Source: Candidatus Nitrotoga arctica (GTDB taxonomy: Bacteria; Pseudomonadota; Gammaproteobacteria; Burkholderiales; Gallionellaceae). Taken from it: 64,000 nucleotides of DNA. Under the pieces are notes generated by a model. That model was not told the DNA's origin. It saw only the letters and a program-made list of their open reading frames with translations, and did no database searches. Location: assembly GCF_918378365.1 (NCBI RefSeq), contig NZ_OU912926.1, positions 2,914,001 to 2,978,000 on the forward strand. The letters run 5' to 3'. Shown piece after piece: positions 8,780-17,919 of this stretch (within the stretch, counting starts at the first letter, position 1; each line of letters opens with the position of its first letter). Made by a program: the position numbers and the translations under genes.

Positions 8780-10273
8780 TTATTTGTCATGCCTAATATT
8801 TTGCAACAGAATAGTTCGCATATAAGTAGGTAACATAGCAATTGAAAACAAAACTGCGGTCAAAGCCAACACACCACCAAGCATCAATTTCATATAGGAT
8901 GAATCGGAGTTTTGAATTACGTAATATCCAGCAAGCCCTGCCAAGAATGACAAGACGAATGGAATACCAACATCCTGCGTCAGCCATATCATACCCAACC
9001 CTTTGAGCAAATGGCGATGCGTTAACCACGTCCCCAGCAGCATATACAATACATGGAATAGGAGCCATGCTATAGCCCCACCCAATGCACCATATGTAAG
9101 TGCAAAAAAAATAATCAAAGGGATCAATACAATCATTAATAAAGCATTGATTATGAGTGGCAGCCGCGTCATGCCATAAGCTAATTGAAGTGCATAAGGG
9201 AAAAACATAACGCCGTGCAGTGCAGAACCGATTGCCAGCAACGAAATAATGGGGGCAACGCTGGACGCAATATCTTGATTACCTACCCAAATTCGGATTA
9301 AATCCTCAGCAAAAATGACGAGCACCATCGCAATTGGGAAAAGCACTGTTGCAAGCATACGCGTACCCAGCCGATACAAGTCAGTCAATTTACCTGTATC
9401 GCCAGCAACCACTAGCGTAGTCAGTCGGGGAAACATGGCATTAAACATGGGTAAAATTAGAACATACAATCCACTCACCACGACCGTAGCAAGCATATAG
9501 TGGCCAAACTCTTCCAAGCCAAGCATCTTACTAAGAATTACTTTATCCAACTGCGTTAACACCGTAGCGGACAAAGCAACGCCACTCATCCCAACAGAGA
9601 AGTGCCATATACGCTTCAGCTCATCAACGTTAAACCGTAACCACTTTAATCGCCCTATAACTCGCCATGCCGCCCACCTCATAGTGACCGCATAAACAAG
9701 TCCGATCCCAGCCTGCCAAATAAAGAACGCCTCAATTGTCGGCGACACAAACGCGAGCACCAAAACCGCACCCAGACTTCCCAATGTTGCCATTGTAATG
9801 CTCACACTACTCGACACAGCCAAACGTTGCGCACCTATCAATGCCCCCTGATACAAGCCGATTGGCCAGCGGCATGCTACCACCAGCCCCATCAACATCA
9901 CGGCGTGCGAAATGCTTTGCGGTGAGAGTTGTTTGGACTGCAGCCAGTATTCTGCAATCAATGGCGCGAGCACCAGAATCAATAAAGCGATCGCGCCAGC
10001 CATACTCCAATAGACAATGGCAAGGGTATGCAGCAATTTCCCTGCTTCCTGCAAATTTCCCGATGCCGAATATCGTGCGACCTCGCGGTTAATCGTTGGA
10101 GCTAATCCCATATCAAGAAGGGAGAGCAATGCCTGAGTCGTCACAAAGAAACCGATCAAACCATAGGCTTCTATTCCAAGGTATTTAAGATAAAAGGGAA
10201 CTACTGCCAAGCCGATCAGTGCCGACCAGATCGAGTTTGCTAATCCTGCAAATAGGTTTCCACTCAGCCTCAT
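8780..10273 (-). CDS. wzx: Wzx-type O-unit flippase
   Basis: This is a polytopic membrane protein of about 497 residues with roughly 12-14 hydrophobic segments, belonging to the polysaccharide biosynthesis (MATE-like) transporters that flip undecaprenyl-linked repeat units to the periplasm. Early signatures are the SGNLFAGLANSIW start and FYLKYLGIEAYGLIGFF, both typical of Wzx. The frame can begin at a TTG at 10306, but the ATG at 10273 gives the usual family N-terminus and is preferred. No Wzy polymerase was recognised in the window, so it must lie to the left or elsewhere. The gene symbol follows function and not close identity, because Wzx proteins diverge strongly. Confidence 0.85.
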   Translation of the reverse strand: MRLSGNLFAGLANSIWSALIGLAVVPFYLKYLGIEAYGLIGFFVTTQALLSLLDMGLAPTINREVARYSASGNLQEAGKLLHTLAIVYWSMAGAIALLILVLAPLIAEYWLQSKQLSPQSISHAVMLMGLVVACRWPIGLYQGALIGAQRLAVSSSVSITMATLGSLGAVLVLAFVSPTIEAFFIWQAGIGLVYAVTMRWAAWRVIGRLKWLRFNVDELKRIWHFSVGMSGVALSATVLTQLDKVILSKMLGLEEFGHYMLATVVVSGLYVLILPMFNAMFPRLTTLVVAGDTGKLTDLYRLGTRMLATVLFPIAMVLVIFAEDLIRIWVGNQDIASSVAPIISLLAIGSALHGVMFFPYALQLAYGMTRLPLIINALLMIVLIPLIIFFALTYGALGGAIAWLLFHVLYMLLGTWLTHRHLLKGLGMIWLTQDVGIPFVLSFLAGLAGYYVIQNSDSSYMKLMLGGVLALTAVLFSIAMLPTYMRTILLQNIRHDK

Positions 10274-10309
10274 GCTGGGAGGTTCGCGAGAGCCGTGCCG
10301 TTGCAATAC

Positions 10310-10372
10310 TCATTGAATCGTGCTGCCGACCAAGCCGCGATGGCCCACAATGCAAATCTTGGATTCAAGGGG
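10310..10372 (-). pseudogene. fcl: Relic of GDP-L-fucose synthase N-terminus
   Basis: On the reverse strand the codons ending in TGA at 10310-10312 read KICIVGHRGLVGSTIQ. IxGHRGLVGSxI is the NADP-binding N-terminus of GDP-L-fucose synthase (Fcl/WcaG) and is rarely seen elsewhere. There is no start codon in frame and the remaining 300 or so codons are missing, so this is a deletion scar. It sits just upstream of wzx, where fcl could have stood in an ancestral gmd-fcl locus. Confidence 0.6.
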
Positions 10373-10486
10373 TAAGAGAAAAAAGATTCAGGGTTCAAGA
10401 CTAGAGGCACGTGACGAGATTTACGAGCGCAGAGGGTTTTATATTTATTTCTTCTTTATGGATTTCATATTTAAAATCAATCCCCG

Positions 10487-11809
10487 TTACCGGCCAATGG
10501 GAAAGTACTCCAGTCCGTGCGCACTTACCGTAGCCGACTCATACAAGCTACGGCCATCGAAGATTAGTGGGTTTTTGAGCTTAGTTTTGATTATTGCGAA
10601 GTCCGGATTGCGGAATTCTTTCCACTCGGTAACAATAACCAATGCATCCGCATCCTTACAGGCTGTAAGTGGATTGTCTGCATAAGAAATCCTGGGGTCA
10701 TTGCCAAAGATTCGTTGTGCTTCTGACATGGCTACCGGATCATACGCAGTGACAGTAGCACCTGCCTCTAATAAATCTGAAATCAGCTTGCGACTCGGCG
10801 CATCGCGCATATCATCCGTGTTAGGCTTGAAAGCAAGCCCCCAAATGGCAAAGTTTTTTCCAATAAGATTGGTACCGAATCTAGCTTTTATTTTGTTCGT
10901 GAGGACTTCTTTTTGTGCATCATTGGCTGCCTCCACGGCATTGAGTACTTTGAGGGTGATGCCGGCATCGTCGTTGGCAGTTTTGATGAGTGCTTTTACA
11001 TCTTTAGGGAAACAGGATCCACCGTAGCCGCAGCCTGAATAGAGAAAATGGTAGCCGATACGGGTGTCAGAACCAATACCTAGTCTTACCATTTCAATGT
11101 CGGCACCAAGTTTTTCTGCAACATTGGCCAGTTCGTTCATGAAGCTGATGCGTGTGGCCAGCATGGCGTTGGCGGCGTACTTAGTAAGTTCGGCACTTTT
11201 GACATCCATGACAATAATACGGTCGTGGTTGCGATTGAATGGGGCATATAACTCACGCATTTGTTGAATAGCATGTGCATCATCTCCACCGATGACGATA
11301 CGATCCGGGCGCATGAAATCTTCAACTGCCACGCCTTCTTTAAGGAATTCGGGGTTGGAGACAACGCTATGTTTGAGCTTAATGTCGCGTTTTTGCAACT
11401 CTTCTGCGATAACTGCGCTGACCTTGTTGGCAGTACCCACAGGAACGGTACTTTTATTAACAATAATTTTATCTTCAGTCATACGGCTGCCGATGTTTCT
11501 GACTGCTGCTAGAACATATTGCAGGTCAGCGGAGCCATCTTCATCAGGGGGTGTACCAACGGCGATGAACTGTATACGGGCATGAGCTACGGCACGGTCT
11601 ATGTCTGTGGTAAAGCCGAGACGGCCAGCAGCGACATTGCGGCGCACAATGTCGATCAAGCCAGACTCGTGAATGGGAATATGCCCGTTTTCCAAAATAC
11701 GTATTTTTGCTGGGTCGAGATCGAAGCAGAGAACATGATTCCCAACCTCTGCAAGGCATGCGCCGCTCACTAGACCTACATAACCGGTCCCTACAATTGT
11801 GACTTTCAA
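10487..11809 (-). CDS. ugd: UDP-glucose 6-dehydrogenase
   Basis: The enzyme oxidises UDP-glucose to UDP-glucuronate with two NAD. The 440-residue length is standard. The N-terminal Rossmann motif is VGTGYVGLV at residues 6-14. The catalytic cysteine is Cys266 in [10 protein letters not shown], and the C-terminal UDP-binding domain carries [20 protein letters not shown]. The product feeds uronic acid or pentose residues of the surface polysaccharide. It is the first gene of the minus-strand block next to the divergent promoter region 11810-12231, and 170 bases separate it from the fcl relic and wzx. All catalytic blocks are intact, so the call is firm. Confidence 0.95.
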   Translation of the reverse strand: MKVTIVGTGYVGLVSGACLAEVGNHVLCFDLDPAKIRILENGHIPIHESGLIDIVRRNVAAGRLGFTTDIDRAVAHARIQFIAVGTPPDEDGSADLQYVLAAVRNIGSRMTEDKIIVNKSTVPVGTANKVSAVIAEELQKRDIKLKHSVVSNPEFLKEGVAVEDFMRPDRIVIGGDDAHAIQQMRELYAPFNRNHDRIIVMDVKSAELTKYAANAMLATRISFMNELANVAEKLGADIEMVRLGIGSDTRIGYHFLYSGCGYGGSCFPKDVKALIKTANDDAGITLKVLNAVEAANDAQKEVLTNKIKARFGTNLIGKNFAIWGLAFKPNTDDMRDAPSRKLISDLLEAGATVTAYDPVAMSEAQRIFGNDPRISYADNPLTACKDADALVIVTEWKEFRNPDFAIIKTKLKNPLIFDGRSLYESATVSAHGLEYFPIGR

Positions 11810-12231
11810 GCGTTTTCTCCAATATTAAGCCTGTGTAGAGTGTTTTTATGAACTTCAGCAGAGCAGACGGTTTATCCCAATGCTGAAATCCGTGCATGAG
11901 ATTTCGTCTGAATAGTCCATATGGAACAAATGGTTTCCCTAGGGAAGCGGGTATAACCTATAAATAATTCCAGTACTTATCAATACACATCAATGCTCAT
12001 CTCTTAGCAAAACAAGAAGGCGCCGCACTTGATGCCCTGCACGATACACCCCTTTTTCAGCAGGCAAACAACCACCATTATTATTCAGCGATGCCGGCAA
12101 TCAGCGCTGCTTCGCTCATTAAGCAAAGTTCATGCAGTACGCAAGACTTCCCCTCCTAATATTGGATTGCGGATTATAATTCAAGCCATGTATCTCAAGA
12201 AATGTTTATCATCAACCTTTTGAAAGTGGCT
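11810..12231. other. Divergent intergenic region between ugd and manC
   Basis: This stretch of about 420 bases separates two divergently transcribed sugar-nucleotide genes and should hold both promoters. A TATAAT hexamer lies at 12175-12180 on the plus strand, 50 bases before manC, but no good -35 is found at 16-18 bases. The plus strand is open without a start codon from about 11968 to a TAA at 12157, with protein-like composition, and may be a gene scrap. Nothing else could be supported. Confidence 0.4.
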
Positions 12232-13647
12232 ATGCTCTACCCTGTTATTTTGTCCGGAGGTTCTGGTACCCGTTTGTGGCCCTTATCTCGCGTAGCATTA
12301 CCTAAGCAATTTTTGCCGCTGATTTCCGAACACACATTATTTCAGGAAACATTGCTGCGTCTTAAAGACTTTCCCAGCATAGCTGCACCATTAGTGATCT
12401 GTAACAACGAACATCGCTTCCTCGTCGCCGAACAGTTGCGTGCCGTTAATATTGATCCGTTATTGCAGGTACTCGAGCCATTAGGTCGCAATACCGCGCC
12501 TGCAGTGGCTATTGCCGCATTCGCCGCACAAGCTAGAGATGCTCAGGCAATCTTGTTGGTATTACCTGCAGATCATCTAATTCAGGATATTTCAGGCTTT
12601 CATAAGGCGATTCAAGCAGCATTCGCGTTGGCGCAACAAGATAAGTTGGTGACGTTCGGTATTACACCCCATGAACCTGCCACAGGATTCGGCTACATTG
12701 AACGCGGTGCAATATTAGAACCCGGCGAGCACAGCTTTGAGGTGGCGCGTTTTGTGGAAAAACCAGATTTAGATACGGCTAAACAATTCGTGGCTTCAGA
12801 AAGATTTTTTTGGAACAGTGGCATGTTCGTGTTCAAGGCATCCGTGTACCTGAATGAGTTGCAACGTTACCGCCCGGACATTTATCAAGCTGCACAACAA
12901 GCATGGCAACATAGCACACATGATCTGGATTTTTGTCGTTTGGATGAAAAGGCTTTTGCCACTTGCCCATCAGATTCTATCGATTATGCAGTGATGGAAC
13001 ACACTCCGGCGGCGGCTATGGTGACAGTAGACATTGGCTGGAGCGACATCGGTTCATGGTCATCACTGTACGACGTCAGCGCACAAGATGAGCAAGGCAA
13101 TGCTTTACGAGGCGATGTTTATACCGCAGAAACCACACAAACTTATGTTCGTGCCGAAAGTCGTATGGTGGCAACTATCGGGGTGCAAGACTTGGTCATT
13201 GTGGAAACTGCTGATGCAGTGTTGGTGATGCATAAGGACTTTGCCCAGAATGTAAAACATACCGTGGAATATCTTAAGCAGGCCGAACGCACCGAACATC
13301 TAATTCACCGTCGTGTCTATCGTCCTTGGGGCTATTATGAAGGCATCGATATCGGCGAACGATTCCAGGCCAAGCGCATTATGGTGAAACCCGGTGCAAA
13401 ATTGTCTTTGCAAAAGCACCATCATCGCGCCGAACATTGGATTGTAGTTTCCGGTTATGCCAAAGTAACTCGTGGCGAGGATATTCTGCTGCTACAAGAA
13501 GACCAATCAACTTATATTCCTATTGGCATGAAACACCGTCTGGAAAATATTGGCACAGGATCGCTTTATCTGATTGAAGTCCAGTCTGGCTCTTATCTCG
13601 GCGAAGATGATATTGTACGGTATGACGATGATTATAAACGTAGCTAA
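12232..13647 (+). CDS. manC: Mannose-1-phosphate guanylyltransferase / mannose-6-phosphate isomerase
   Basis: This is a two-domain type II enzyme that makes GDP-mannose from mannose-1-phosphate and GTP, with a C-terminal cupin isomerase domain. It has the pyrophosphorylase signature LSGGSGTRLWPLSR at residues 6-19, a FVEKPD block, and the isomerase-type segment GAKLSLQKHHHRAEHW containing metal-binding histidines. An upstream in-frame ATG at 12202 would add ten residues. The ATG at 12232 gives the standard MLYPVILSGG start and is chosen. It supplies the gmd-like enzyme on the opposite strand. Length (471 residues) is normal. Confidence 0.95.
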   Translation: MLYPVILSGGSGTRLWPLSRVALPKQFLPLISEHTLFQETLLRLKDFPSIAAPLVICNNEHRFLVAEQLRAVNIDPLLQVLEPLGRNTAPAVAIAAFAAQARDAQAILLVLPADHLIQDISGFHKAIQAAFALAQQDKLVTFGITPHEPATGFGYIERGAILEPGEHSFEVARFVEKPDLDTAKQFVASERFFWNSGMFVFKASVYLNELQRYRPDIYQAAQQAWQHSTHDLDFCRLDEKAFATCPSDSIDYAVMEHTPAAAMVTVDIGWSDIGSWSSLYDVSAQDEQGNALRGDVYTAETTQTYVRAESRMVATIGVQDLVIVETADAVLVMHKDFAQNVKHTVEYLKQAERTEHLIHRRVYRPWGYYEGIDIGERFQAKRIMVKPGAKLSLQKHHHRAEHWIVVSGYAKVTRGEDILLLQEDQSTYIPIGMKHRLENIGTGSLYLIEVQSGSYLGEDDIVRYDDDYKRS

Positions 13648-13748
13648 TCCCCCTCCAGTTTTATTGGCTAAATCAAAGCAACAATAAAATTGTTAACCAG
13701 AATATTTCATTTTTGATACGTTCTCGCTGTATTGCATAGCAAAAAATT

Positions 13749-13769
13749 TTGCGCGTGATCATCGCGCAA
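13749..13769. repeat. Inverted repeat downstream of manC
   Basis: The sequence TTGCGCG-TGATCAT-CGCGCAA forms a 7-bp GC-rich stem with a 7-base loop. It lies between manC and waaA. On the minus strand it is followed by AAAATTTTTT, and on the plus strand there is no T run, so it may be a weak terminator or merely a structured spacer. Confidence 0.35.
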
Positions 13770-13892
13770 CATAATGAAAAATTCGGCATGTGAAAATGGA
13801 TGCCGTTTACACTGACTCCTTATCTGGATGATTCACCCGCACTTCTTGCAAGCCTGCCAAATCAACTCTGGTGGTATGACATTCGCTTATCT

Positions 13893-15164
13893 ATGTTTAA
13901 CCCTCGTCAGATTTATACTCTCCTGCTGTGGCTTTTGTTGCCATATGTATTTTTCCATCTGCTCTGGCGCGCGCGCAAGCAACGTGAGTACCTGCAGCAT
14001 ATTGACGAACGTTTCGGGCGCTACTCTGCTCACAGCGATAAACCGATAATTTGGCTGCATACCGTATCAGTTGGAGAAACACGCGCAGCAGTCAACTTGG
14101 TGCAACGTTTGCGAGAAAATTACCCGCATCATCAACTGCTGCTTACACACACCACCCCAACCGGCCGCGCAGCTAGTGAACAGCTTTACGGCGGCGATGT
14201 CCTGCGGGTTTATTTGCCTTATGACTACCCATTTGCTGTCAGGCGTTTCTTGCAACACTTTCGCCCACGCATCGGCGTCTTGATGGAAACTGAAATCTGG
14301 TTTAATCTGATCTATAGTTGCCACACGATGCAAATTCCTTTGCTGCTGCTTAATGCACGATTATCTGAGAAATCTGCTGCGCGTTATGCCCGCTACCCGA
14401 ATTTGACGCGACTGGGCTTGAACGAACTGAGCGCTATTTCTGCGCAAAGCGAAGTTGATGCTGCACGCATAATTGGATTAGGTGCAAACAATGTATCTGT
14501 CATGGGTAATCTGAAATTTGACATTCAACCACCATTGGCGATGCTGGAACTGGGTGCACAATTACGCACCCAGTTTGGCAAAGACAGGAAGATTTTTTTG
14601 CTAGCCAGCACACGCGCCGGGGAAGAGATATTACTGCTATCCATGCTTAAGCAAGTAGACATTCCCCATCTGCTAACCGTCATTGTGCCACGCCATCCGC
14701 AACGCTTCGACGACGTAGCTGACATGCTCACCCAGCAAGGCATTCGCTTTCAGCGCAAAAGTGAGAACGCTCCGATTGCGTCAGATACCCAAGTGATATT
14801 GGGTGATAGTATGGGAGAAATGTTTGCCTATTATGCCGCCTGCGACCTGACCTTCATTGGCGGCAGTTTATTGCCATTTGGAGGACAAAACCTCATTGAG
14901 GCTTGCGCGGTAGGTAAGCCTGTGTTTATAGGTCCACACACATACAATTTTGCACAAGCCAGCCAGCTTGCTGTCGAATGCGGAGCAGCCGTGCGGATAC
15001 AGAATTCAACTGACCTAGCGCAAAGTTTACAAAACTTGCTTGCCCATCCCGATCAACTGACAAAAATTGGCCAAGCCGGGCTGCATTTTGTCCGCACCCA
15101 TCGTGGCGCAACAGAGCAAGCACTACGGCATATCACCTATTTTCTTGATGACCACTTTCAGTAA
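13893..15164 (+). CDS. waaA: 3-deoxy-D-manno-octulosonic acid (Kdo) transferase
   Basis: This is a family GT30 enzyme that adds Kdo from CMP-Kdo to lipid A precursor at the inner membrane. An N-terminal hydrophobic anchor (IYTLLLWLLLPYVFFHLLW) is followed by WLHTVSVGETRA, ETEIWFN and the GGSLLPFGGQNLIEAC block, all typical of KdtA/WaaA. The frame is open from an ATG at 13800, but the extra 31 residues precede the normal anchor. The ATG at 13893 gives 423 residues, the usual length, and is chosen. It lies 39 bases before rfbB on the same strand, so it may share transcription with the dTDP-sugar genes. Confidence 0.93.
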   Translation: MFNPRQIYTLLLWLLLPYVFFHLLWRARKQREYLQHIDERFGRYSAHSDKPIIWLHTVSVGETRAAVNLVQRLRENYPHHQLLLTHTTPTGRAASEQLYGGDVLRVYLPYDYPFAVRRFLQHFRPRIGVLMETEIWFNLIYSCHTMQIPLLLLNARLSEKSAARYARYPNLTRLGLNELSAISAQSEVDAARIIGLGANNVSVMGNLKFDIQPPLAMLELGAQLRTQFGKDRKIFLLASTRAGEEILLLSMLKQVDIPHLLTVIVPRHPQRFDDVADMLTQQGIRFQRKSENAPIASDTQVILGDSMGEMFAYYAACDLTFIGGSLLPFGGQNLIEACAVGKPVFIGPHTYNFAQASQLAVECGAAVRIQNSTDLAQSLQNLLAHPDQLTKIGQAGLHFVRTHRGATEQALRHITYFLDDHFQ

Positions 15165-15203
15165 AATAACGCAAGATAAAATAATATATCGACCCTCCAA
15201 ACT

Positions 15204-16271
15204 ATGAATAAAATCCTTATTACCGGCGGTGCCGGGTTTATTGGCTCTGCGGTTATTCGCCAACTGATCACGGAAACCGACACTACAGTCATCAATGTCG
15301 ATAAGCTGACCTATGCCGGCAATTTACAGTCCTTGATATCAGTTGCAGAAAATCCCCGCTACCACTTCGAACATGTGGATATTTGTGATGCTGCTACAGT
15401 CGCAGGCCTATTTCATGAACATCAGCCGGATGCGGTAATGCATTTGGCTGCGGAATCCCATGTCGATCGATCTATCACCGGCCCGGCAGCCTTTATTGAA
15501 ACCAATATTATTGGCACGTACACTCTCCTGAAAGCAGCGCGGGAATACTGGAGCGAGCTTGCTGCAGAACGCAAAAACAATTTTCGCTTCCACCATATAT
15601 CCACAGATGAGGTATATGGCAGTCTCGGTGAAACCGGTTTTTTTACCGAGAATACCGCTTACCAGCCAAACTCACCTTACTCGGCAAGCAAAGCGTCTTC
15701 AGACCATCTGGTGCGTGCTTGGTATCATACTTACGGCTTGCCCGTGGTCACCACCAACTGCTCCAATAATTACGGCCCTTATCATTTCCCGGAGAAACTC
15801 ATACCGTTGATCATCCTGAATGCATGCAATGGGAAACCGCTACCCATTTATGGCAAGGGCGACAACATCCGCGACTGGTTGTATGTGGACGACCATGCGC
15901 GTGCCTTGCGCCTAGTACTAGAGCGGGGCCGGGTGGGAGACACTTACAATATCGGCGGCTGGAATGAAAAAACCAATCTGGAAGTAGTTTATGCGATTTG
16001 CGCTATTCTTGATGAGCTCCGTCCTCAAGGTGCGCCGCATACTTCCCTTATCACCTACGTACAAGACAGACCCGGACATGACCAGCGCTACGCGATCAAT
16101 GCCGGTAAAATCGCCCAGGAACTGGGCTGGAAACCTTTGGAAACATTTGAAACCGGATTGCGCAAAACAGTGGAATGGTATCTGACAAACCCAGATTGGG
16201 TTGATGCTGTCATTAGTGGAGAATACCAAAATTGGATTCAACAAAATTACGGCGATAGGGAAACATCATGA
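15204..16271 (+). CDS. rfbB: dTDP-glucose 4,6-dehydratase
   Basis: The enzyme converts dTDP-glucose to dTDP-4-keto-6-deoxyglucose. It has the NAD-binding turn TGGAGFIGS at residues 7-15, the family-specific [12 protein letters not shown] at 80-91, the catalytic TDE at residues 134-136, and YSASK with Tyr159 and Lys163. [13 protein letters not shown] further supports RmlB. Length (355 residues) is standard. Its stop overlaps the start of rfbA by four bases (ATGA), so translation is coupled. Together with rfbA and rfbC it makes dTDP-4-keto-L-rhamnose. Confidence 0.97.
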   Translation: MNKILITGGAGFIGSAVIRQLITETDTTVINVDKLTYAGNLQSLISVAENPRYHFEHVDICDAATVAGLFHEHQPDAVMHLAAESHVDRSITGPAAFIETNIIGTYTLLKAAREYWSELAAERKNNFRFHHISTDEVYGSLGETGFFTENTAYQPNSPYSASKASSDHLVRAWYHTYGLPVVTTNCSNNYGPYHFPEKLIPLIILNACNGKPLPIYGKGDNIRDWLYVDDHARALRLVLERGRVGDTYNIGGWNEKTNLEVVYAICAILDELRPQGAPHTSLITYVQDRPGHDQRYAINAGKIAQELGWKPLETFETGLRKTVEWYLTNPDWVDAVISGEYQNWIQQNYGDRETS

Positions 16272-17143
16272 AAGGCATCATACTCGCAGGTGGCTCCGGC
16301 ACTCGACTTTACCCTGCTACCCGATCCATCTCCAAGCAATTATTGCCCGTTTATGATAAACCAATGATTTACTATCCGCTGACCACACTTATGTTGGCCG
16401 GTATTCAGGATGTTCTCATTATATCTACTCCACAGGATATACCGCGTTTCGAACAGTTACTAGGAGATGGCTCACAGTGGGGAATGAATTTCTCCTTTGC
16501 TATACAACCTTCACCGGATGGACTCGCGCAAGCATTTATTATTGGCGAATCTTTTATCGGTCATGACTCCTGTTCGCTGGTGCTGGGAGATAACATTTTT
16601 TACGGCCACGACTTTGAAAAAAATCTTTCAACCGCCAGAACCAAACTAGAGGGCGGTACTGTATTTGCCTACCACGTCAATGACCCAGAACGTTACGGAG
16701 TAGTAGAATTCGATGCTACTGGGCGTGCAATCAGCTTGGAAGAAAAGCCCATAAAGCCCAAGTCCAATTATGCCGTAACGGGCCTCTATTTTTACGACAC
16801 CAACGTTGTTGAGATTGCCAAATCCGTTAAGCCTTCTGCACGAGGTGAATTGGAAATCACCACTGTCAATCAGATTTACCTCGATAGCGGAAAACTGGAT
16901 GTGCAGGTGATGGGGCGTGGCTATGCATGGTTGGATACGGGTACGCATGATTCGTTGCTGGAAGCTTCACTGTTTATTCAAACACTAGAGAAGCGTCAAG
17001 GCTTGAAAATTGCCTGCCCGGAAGAGGTTGCGTATCGCCGAGGTTATATCACGATAGAGCAAATGGAACGGTTGGCCGAGCCACTGGCTAAGAATGGCTA
17101 TGGCCGGTATCTGCTTGACATTCTAAAAGAGAAAGTTTATTAA
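16268..17143 (+). CDS. rfbA: Glucose-1-phosphate thymidylyltransferase
   Basis: The enzyme makes dTDP-glucose from dTTP and glucose-1-phosphate, the first step of the dTDP-rhamnose route. The signature [20 protein letters not shown] lies at residues 8-27, followed by KPMIYYPL and the metal-binding [11 protein letters not shown]. The C-terminal [10 protein letters not shown] block is also typical of RmlA. Length (291 residues) is normal. It overlaps rfbB by four bases and is followed by rfbC after two bases, so the three genes form a tight operon. Confidence 0.97.
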   Translation: MKGIILAGGSGTRLYPATRSISKQLLPVYDKPMIYYPLTTLMLAGIQDVLIISTPQDIPRFEQLLGDGSQWGMNFSFAIQPSPDGLAQAFIIGESFIGHDSCSLVLGDNIFYGHDFEKNLSTARTKLEGGTVFAYHVNDPERYGVVEFDATGRAISLEEKPIKPKSNYAVTGLYFYDTNVVEIAKSVKPSARGELEITTVNQIYLDSGKLDVQVMGRGYAWLDTGTHDSLLEASLFIQTLEKRQGLKIACPEEVAYRRGYITIEQMERLAEPLAKNGYGRYLLDILKEKVY

Positions 17144-17145
17144 AT

Positions 17146-17694
17146 ATGCAAGCTATCCAAACAGCAATAGCCGATCTTTTAATTATAGAACCCAAAGTAT
17201 TCGGTGATGAGCGTGGTTTTTTTTTCGAGAGCTTCAATCAAAAAGTCTTTGAGAGTATCACAGGACTATCCGTCAACTTCGTCCAGGATAACCACTCCCG
17301 ATCAGCTCAGCATGTACTGCGTGGACTACATTATCAAATCAAACAACCACAGGGCAAGTTAGTTCGTGTGGTGGCAGGAGAGGTATTCGATGTGGCAGTG
17401 GATATTCGCAAATCATCACCTACCTTTGGCTTATGGGCGGGCGTCGTTCTTTCTGCCGAAAACAAACGAATGTTTTGGGTACCGGAAGGGTTTGCCCATG
17501 GCTTCGTCGTACTGAGTGAATATGCAGAATTTCTATATAAAACAACAAATTATTGGGCGCCTGAATATGAGCGTTCTATATTATGGAACGATCCCGACTT
17601 AGCTATTGATTGGCATCTTAACCAGAACACTCCTATTTTGTCCAAAAAAGACCAAGAGGGCTCGCTCTTTGTCAAGGCTGAATTGTTCTCATAA
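17146..17694 (+). CDS. rfbC: dTDP-4-dehydrorhamnose 3,5-epimerase
   Basis: This is a cupin-fold epimerase that converts dTDP-4-keto-6-deoxyglucose to dTDP-4-keto-L-rhamnose. The segment LRGLHYQ contains the catalytic His62. FVQDNHSRS and FWVPEGFAHGFVVLSE are family blocks. Length (182 residues) is normal. It is the last gene of the rfbBAC unit. The reductase RfbD that normally completes the pathway is not found up to 17.9 kb or elsewhere in the window. About 225 AT-rich bases without a recognised gene follow. Confidence 0.95.
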   Translation: MQAIQTAIADLLIIEPKVFGDERGFFFESFNQKVFESITGLSVNFVQDNHSRSAQHVLRGLHYQIKQPQGKLVRVVAGEVFDVAVDIRKSSPTFGLWAGVVLSAENKRMFWVPEGFAHGFVVLSEYAEFLYKTTNYWAPEYERSILWNDPDLAIDWHLNQNTPILSKKDQEGSLFVKAELFS

Positions 17695-17919
17695 AAAATT
17701 TTTTTGGTGGGCAAGAATAGCCACAGTGACAACGAGTTGACCGCTATCCAGACAAGCGCGATCCCTTTGTTTGAATCTGCCTAATAAAATCCAAAAATAC
17801 AATAGATTGAGCAGGATAGCCAGGTTTTTTGATTTGCTTAATATTTGCATGTTTTTTAAGTTAATCAAGTATAATAATGAGTTGTTATAGTAAAAAATCC
17901 ACAAAAAAGGAAGGCAATA

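Noticed and set aside
10320..10685. 121-codon plus-strand ORF upstream of wzx
   Set aside because: It lies mostly antisense to ugd and the fcl relic, with no ribosome site.
13800..13892. N-terminal extension of the Kdo transferase
   Set aside because: The 31 extra residues precede the normal membrane anchor of WaaA, and the shorter form has the usual family length.
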